A stretch of DNA of 38,204 nt from Pseudofulvimonas gallinarii. Lineage in GTDB: Bacteria; Pseudomonadota; Gammaproteobacteria; Xanthomonadales; UBA2363. The notes under the pieces were generated by a model. It had not been told where the DNA came from. It did no database searches and saw only the letters and a program-made list of their open reading frames with translations. This document shows, piece by piece, positions 34,326 to 38,204 of the stretch (position 1 is the stretch's first letter; every line of letters begins with the position of its first letter). The translations under genes and the position numbers were made by a program. Location of the stretch: assembly GCF_004343305.1 (NCBI RefSeq), contig NZ_SMAF01000003.1, positions 192,901 to 231,104 of the forward strand, written 5' to 3'.

Positions 34326-35834
34326 ATGGCGCTGCAGCGTAGGCCAGATTCAGGATTCTGGGAGCGGTTTCTGTTCATCCTGTTCGTGGCCGCCTCGATA
34401 ATACCGATCTGGCTGCCGCACTATCTGCCGCTGGTCGATATTCCCCAGCATGCGGCTCAGGTCGCGAGTTTTAGAGAGCTGATTGCCGGAAACCCATTCT
34501 TAGCTGAGAACCTGACGGTCAACTGGTTTACCCCCTATTTGACCGGTTACCTGCTCTTATACGTCCTCAGCTCGATACTTCCCGTAGTTATCGCACTCAA
34601 GGTGCTGGTTTCGCTGGCTGTTGCCGGCGTGCCGATGGCGACCGGGCTACTGTTGCGCTCTCTCGGTGCAGATGTGCGTCTTCGGTGGCTTGCGATACCC
34701 GCGAGCTATAGCTTCGCTGTGTACTGGGGATTCCTGTCCTATATCGTCGCAGTTCCGCTAGCCATTCTGCTGATTGCTCTGACTGTCAGGTTTGAACGCT
34801 CACCATCCCTGCGGTTTGGACTTGCCGTTTCAGCTTTTGCGGCCTTCCTGTTCTTCAGTCACGTTGTTGCGTTCGGCTTTGCTTCGGCGGTGTCGGTCGC
34901 GTATCTGCTGGCGATGAACATAAGAAGGCCTCGTCGGTTCTTGGTTCTGACGACTCCATTTTTTATCGTATTACCGGTAGTCCTGGTGTGGCTCTTCCGC
35001 CTGCTTCAGAGTGAATCTGCAGTTCAGGCGTCCGGTATTGAGTGGGGATCCCTCTCCGAGCGGATGACAGTCTTGTTCGCCCAAGTCGCGGGCATGGATG
35101 GGAAGGGCTACTTGCTCTCCGTTCTTCTCTTGGGATGCGTGGCGCTTCTTCCCTACCTGTCTGGTTGCCGAATTTCAAGGCGGCCTGAACGTTGGGCTCC
35201 CTTACTAGTCGGTGTGACCATATTTGTTGCGTTCCCATCGGTTGCCCTTAACACCTATTTTCTACATCACCGCTTGGCGGTATTTCTGGTGCCGTTATGG
35301 CTGGTGATATGGGATCCACCGAGAAAGGCCAAGGTGTTTCCCTTGGTGATTGCAAGCTTTGCGATTGGGTCGTGGATAGCCTTCAATGTTTCGAGATTCA
35401 ATGAGTTTTCGAGATTGTCCAATAGTTTCGAAAACGTCATGGAAAGTGCGGAGCCGGGAAAGAAAATGGCGGGCCTTTTGGTTTGCAACAGCGTTACCGT
35501 ATTCGCCAATCCTGTCTTCCTGCACTTCGTTGCCTGGTATCAGGCAGAGAAAAAGGGCCTCGCGGACATGAGCTTCGCCACTACGCACCCAAGCCTGGTT
35601 CGATACCGCGACATGGATAAGGCCCGAGTCCGGGATCACGCGCTGTGGTACCCGCTCGAATTCGATTGGAAAGCACACGGTGGGGAAACGTACGATTACT
35701 ATCTGGTGTGCGCTCCTGACGACCTGTTAAAGCAGATCTTTGGAGATCACTTTGACGCTCTCAACGTCAAGGCGGTAGACCGCCCGTGGTGGCTTTTTGC
35801 TCGCAAGGAGCGGAACAGTGGTGACAGCCAATAG
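34326..35834 (+). CDS. Polytopic membrane protein of unknown function, GT-C-like topology
   Basis: 502 aa with about ten or more predicted membrane helices and a soluble C-terminal part (about 395-502). The first external loop has YLPLVDIPQHAAQVASFREL (about 26-45), a D-x-P-x-H pattern at the place where GT-C glycosyltransferases keep acidic catalytic residues, but no other family signature was recognised. Further landmarks: LLLRSLGADVRLRWLAIP, FFSHVVAFGF and LNTYFLHHRLAVFLVPLW. ATG 34326 is chosen over the open frame from 34236 because the upstream residues look random and AGGGG lies in front. G+C is visibly lower than in the genes up to pilC, with frequent TTT, ATA, AGA and TTA codons, suggesting transfer. 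Function unknown. Confidence 0.7.
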   Translation: MALQRRPDSGFWERFLFILFVAASIIPIWLPHYLPLVDIPQHAAQVASFRELIAGNPFLAENLTVNWFTPYLTGYLLLYVLSSILPVVIALKVLVSLAVAGVPMATGLLLRSLGADVRLRWLAIPASYSFAVYWGFLSYIVAVPLAILLIALTVRFERSPSLRFGLAVSAFAAFLFFSHVVAFGFASAVSVAYLLAMNIRRPRRFLVLTTPFFIVLPVVLVWLFRLLQSESAVQASGIEWGSLSERMTVLFAQVAGMDGKGYLLSVLLLGCVALLPYLSGCRISRRPERWAPLLVGVTIFVAFPSVALNTYFLHHRLAVFLVPLWLVIWDPPRKAKVFPLVIASFAIGSWIAFNVSRFNEFSRLSNSFENVMESAEPGKKMAGLLVCNSVTVFANPVFLHFVAWYQAEKKGLADMSFATTHPSLVRYRDMDKARVRDHALWYPLEFDWKAHGGETYDYYLVCAPDDLLKQIFGDHFDALNVKAVDRPWWLFARKERNSGDSQ

Positions 35835-35843
35835 CGAATGTCA

Positions 35844-35860
35844 ACGCTGCTTCGCAGCGT
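35844..35860. terminator. Hairpin between convergent genes
   Basis: ACGCTGC-TTC-GCAGCGT, a 7-bp stem with a 3-nt loop, lies 9 bp after the stop of the orphan membrane-protein gene, in the 158-bp gap before the convergent TMTC-like gene ends. No T tract follows. Confidence 0.4.
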
Positions 35861-35992
35861 CGCCAAGAATCGAAAACGCAATGCGAAACCAAGCGGATCT
35901 TGCGTATGCCTCTGATTGTCTTGGGCGCAACCCGACTGTAACTGCGGCTATGCCTGGCTGTTACATGACGCTGTCATATTGGCCTAATTGCT

Positions 35993-37807
35993 CTAAGGGT
36001 GGACTGTGACCGGGCCTTCTTCCATCGCGGTGCTGTAGATCCGTTCGCCATTGAGAATCCTCTCGAGCACTTCACGCACGCGTGCTCTGGTAGGCGGATA
36101 CGTCATTAGCGACTCTGCTTGTTTTGCAGAAGCAGAAGCTTCTGCTGTGCGCCCAAGCAGGACTAGCGCCTCCGTCAAGATGACTTGGCCGAACGACAGA
36201 TCCGGGTCTTGCTGCAGCGCCGCCTGGATCTTCATGGTTGCGCTGTCGATTTCGCCTTCTCTCATATCAAGATAGCCGTCGTATAGCAGATATAAGGCAT
36301 GAGGCAATCGATCATCTTGTTGGTCGGCGTATGGACGAAGGCGGGCGTTTAACTGGTCGGCCAATCCAACATTTCCTTGGTTGACAGCCAAAAACATCCC
36401 GTTGACAAGGCATCTAGGGCAGTCCATCCCAGTTGCCAACACACGTGACACCTCGATCTCGGCTTCTACGTGATGACCTTGAGTGGTCAACTGATGAATG
36501 AGGTTGGACTTGACCATTCCACTATCCGGATGAACTTCTGACGCCCAGCGCCACAGCATGAGATCGTTGGACCAAAGCGGAATCGTTACACGAACGTTGA
36601 GGATCGCCCACGCAACCCACAAAGCTGCCAGCGCCGGCAATAACTTGCGAAGCAAATTTGCCTTGACCAGAAACGGCCGCCATTCGGCAAACGCCCCAGG
36701 GATAAGCGCAGCGGTGACGGCTATTGCACCGGTCGCATACCGCTCGTGATAGAGACTGCCATCAAAGTGCCCTACGACGAAGCCCAATGCTGGGAAAAGG
36801 TAGACGGTCGCAGCGATGACAATTGCGCCGGTAAATGCGAAGCGGCGGGTAAAAGCGAGGAGTCCGAAGCAACAAAGCGCCAGGCATGCCAGAAGCCTTG
36901 CTGCCATCACCCCATTGTCTTGTCCAAAAACCATCGTCTCTACAGGGTGCACGGGACTCAGTTCTACGGGGATCCCCAGGATGACCATCCAGTATCTGAG
37001 ATAGACGAAAGAGATTTCGTCGGCTAGCTCACCCGTTGTCATTTGGTTGTCTTGCGCAGCTGCTCCGAGAAGGGACCCCATGACAGCCGTCCTCAGGACC
37101 AGATAGGCGATTCCTGTGAAGATCAACCCAACGTAAACCGGCCAGTTCTCGCGCACCAGCTTCGTCAGCCTTCGCAACAGTGCCTGGTTGCGATCACTGC
37201 GGAGCAGCCAGTCAAACAGGACCACCAGGACCGGGTAAAGGACGGCAGATTCCTTTGATAGTGCGCTGAAGAGGAAACACGTTGAAACGACGCCGGCTCT
37301 CATCCATCTGTTTGGGATCGAAAGTGAAAAAAGCAGCCCTAGCAGTGCGAAGAGCACCTGTACTTGATCAAACTGGCAGGATATCCACGCCACTGTTTCA
37401 ACAAGCATTGGGTGTAACCCATAAAACACGCCGGCAAACAGTGGAAGCAGAATGCCGTCTTGCCCCTGGTGGAGATAGATGCGCCGAGCCAGGAGGACGA
37501 CGAGCGTTACATTCATCAGCTGCAGCGCGAGGCTGACCAAATGAATGGGGCCGGGGACGCCATCAAATACGCGCGCCTGGGCAATGAAAAGCATGTCAAC
37601 CAGTGGTCGGAAATAGAAGCGCCACTCCGAGTACTGATGGAATAGGAACTGCGACCATCCATCAGTGCTGTATAGCCAAGGGCGATGCACGAAAATGGCA
37701 AAGTCATCCCAGACAAGTCCTCCGTTTCGAACTGGCAGGTAGATCAAAAACACAAGCACCAGCACCGCGGCAAGTCCGACTATTGTTTTCGAGTTCTGGC
37801 TGTACAT
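35993..37807 (-). CDS. TMTC-like GT-C glycosyltransferase with C-terminal TPR-like repeats (third)
   Basis: 604 aa. Same architecture as the two TMTC-like genes near the pilins but in low-GC DNA and clearly more distant in sequence. First loop GGLVWDDFAIFVHRPW (Asp34/35), then FYFRPLVDMLFIAQARVF, GLHPMLVETVAWISCQFDQ, ALSKESAVLYPVLVVLFDWLL, LYHERYATGAIAVTAAL, and a TPR-like tail from about residue 420 (SGMVKSNLIHQLTTQGHHVEAE; YLLYDGYLDMREGEID). The frame runs on to 37912, but those residues come from the IS end; ATG 37807 gives a normal TM1. The IS66 end begins 15 bp upstream, and only GAACGAACCAACTT remains before the ATG, with no good Shine-Dalgarno. The native promoter has probably been separated from the gene, so expression is doubtful. 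Confidence 0.76.
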   Translation of the reverse strand: MYSQNSKTIVGLAAVLVLVFLIYLPVRNGGLVWDDFAIFVHRPWLYSTDGWSQFLFHQYSEWRFYFRPLVDMLFIAQARVFDGVPGPIHLVSLALQLMNVTLVVLLARRIYLHQGQDGILLPLFAGVFYGLHPMLVETVAWISCQFDQVQVLFALLGLLFSLSIPNRWMRAGVVSTCFLFSALSKESAVLYPVLVVLFDWLLRSDRNQALLRRLTKLVRENWPVYVGLIFTGIAYLVLRTAVMGSLLGAAAQDNQMTTGELADEISFVYLRYWMVILGIPVELSPVHPVETMVFGQDNGVMAARLLACLALCCFGLLAFTRRFAFTGAIVIAATVYLFPALGFVVGHFDGSLYHERYATGAIAVTAALIPGAFAEWRPFLVKANLLRKLLPALAALWVAWAILNVRVTIPLWSNDLMLWRWASEVHPDSGMVKSNLIHQLTTQGHHVEAEIEVSRVLATGMDCPRCLVNGMFLAVNQGNVGLADQLNARLRPYADQQDDRLPHALYLLYDGYLDMREGEIDSATMKIQAALQQDPDLSFGQVILTEALVLLGRTAEASASAKQAESLMTYPPTRARVREVLERILNGERIYSTAMEEGPVTVHP

Positions 37808-37813
37808 AAGTTG

Positions 37814-37821
37814 GTTCGTTC
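37814..37821. repeat. Presumed left 8-bp target duplication of the IS66 element
   Basis: GTTCGTTC directly abuts the IS end. IS66-family elements make 8-bp duplications, so this should reappear after the right end, outside the window. Unverified here. Confidence 0.45.
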
Positions 37822-38204
37822 GTAAGCGTCTGCCGACGACACCTGTTTTCCCGGTCGCCAGCGGGGTTTGATGGGCACCCTCAATTCGATGGAGCCCCGT
37901 CATGCCCAGCAAGCGTACCCGATGGGCGGCCCATATGGCCGCCTGGCAATCCAGTGGCCTGAGCCAGTCGGCGTATTGCCGGCGGCATGCGTTGTCGTTG
38001 GCCAGCTTCGGCTACTGGCGTCGGCAATTGCGAACGGATCGGGATGGAGCCGGTTGCGCGGTGCCGGTTACGCGTTCGCTGGTGCCGATCCGGGTGGCGC
38101 CCGCCAGCATGACACCCGTGACGTCGTCGATGATGGAGGTCTGCCTCGGCAATGGCCTGCGTGTGCGCCTGGCGGGTGTGCCTGATCCATCGGATGTCGC
38201 GGCG
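37822..38204 (+). mobile_element. IS66-family insertion sequence, left end (truncated by window edge)
   Basis: The element starts with GTAAGCGTCTGCCGACGACA, the GTAAGCG-type terminal inverted repeat typical of IS66. The first gene of the element (tnpA) follows 80 bp inside. The TnpB, TnpC/transposase genes and the right end lie beyond 38204. It is inserted just upstream of the third TMTC-like gene and is transcribed away from it. Confidence 0.82.
37902..38204 (+). CDS. tnpA: IS66 accessory protein TnpA (partial, C terminus outside window)
   Basis: At least 101 aa. The N terminus WAAHMAAWQSSGLSQSAYCR (8-27), followed by RHALSLASFGYWRRQL, is the helix-turn-helix signature of IS66 TnpA accessory proteins. 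The later VCLGNGLRVRLAGVPDPSDV matches the short domain before the usual LxxLL end. The ATG at 37902 has GGAG 7 nt upstream. TnpA is needed with TnpB and the transposase TnpC for IS66 transposition. Still open at the window edge. Confidence 0.88.
   Translation, partial: MPSKRTRWAAHMAAWQSSGLSQSAYCRRHALSLASFGYWRRQLRTDRDGAGCAVPVTRSLVPIRVAPASMTPVTSSMMEVCLGNGLRVRLAGVPDPSDVAA

Overview
The window looks like chromosome of a high-G+C gammaproteobacterium, most likely of the order Lysobacterales (Xanthomonadales). The main clues are the riboflavin/housekeeping cluster ribB(X)-ribH-nusB-thiL-pgpA, the abundant GTCAT-hairpin-ATCCAG palindromic repeats, RpoN-driven type IV pilin genes, and a secreted protease ending in a DGFE-type tail. 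The lineage is inferred from gene order and protein style, not from a marker gene.

Layout. 1-566: palindromic repeats and a 21-bp tandem repeat. 567-4201: tightly packed operon for lumazine synthesis, transcription antitermination, thiamine phosphate kinase and phosphatidylglycerophosphatase. 4572-7250: a large secreted subtilase. 7682-10609: a META-domain lipoprotein followed by a coupled NtrB/NtrC-type two-component pair. 10610-11886 and 14386-16475: two large palindromic-repeat arrays, each between convergent genes. Between them, 11887-14385 holds a YheT-like hydrolase, a PlsC-type acyltransferase and a divergent DUF2845 protein. 16476-19408: a membrane-anchored patatin-like lipase and an SGNH hydrolase on the minus strand.

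From 19746 to the end the window is dominated by type IV pili and glycan genes. Two short pilin genes, each behind a good sigma-54 promoter, flank two TMTC-like membrane glycosyltransferases with TPR-like C-terminal regions. Converging on them is a six-gene minus-strand operon: a polyprenyl-phosphate glycosyltransferase of DPM type, a methyltransferase, an LPG-synthase/UPF0104-type integral membrane protein, a second methyltransferase, a GT4 glycosyltransferase and an MFS-like/spermidine-synthase-like fusion. pilC is divergent from this operon. After pilC the base composition drops: an orphan polytopic membrane protein and a third TMTC-like enzyme lie in apparently foreign DNA, cut off at the right by the left end of an IS66-family element inserted just upstream of the third TMTC gene's start codon.

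The most interesting reading is a pilin O-glycosylation system. The DPM-like enzyme would load a sugar on a polyprenyl-phosphate carrier, a membrane protein may move it, and the TMTC-like GT-C enzymes would transfer it to the pilins. This is inference from gene content and neighbourhood. Other notable points are a RibB with a degenerate GTP cyclohydrolase domain, a Thr-rich ThiL tail made by a 9-bp repeat, a tandem duplication of the pgpA 3' end, a patatin gene whose strong ribosome-binding site is out of frame, and a codon-usage mosaic inside pilC.
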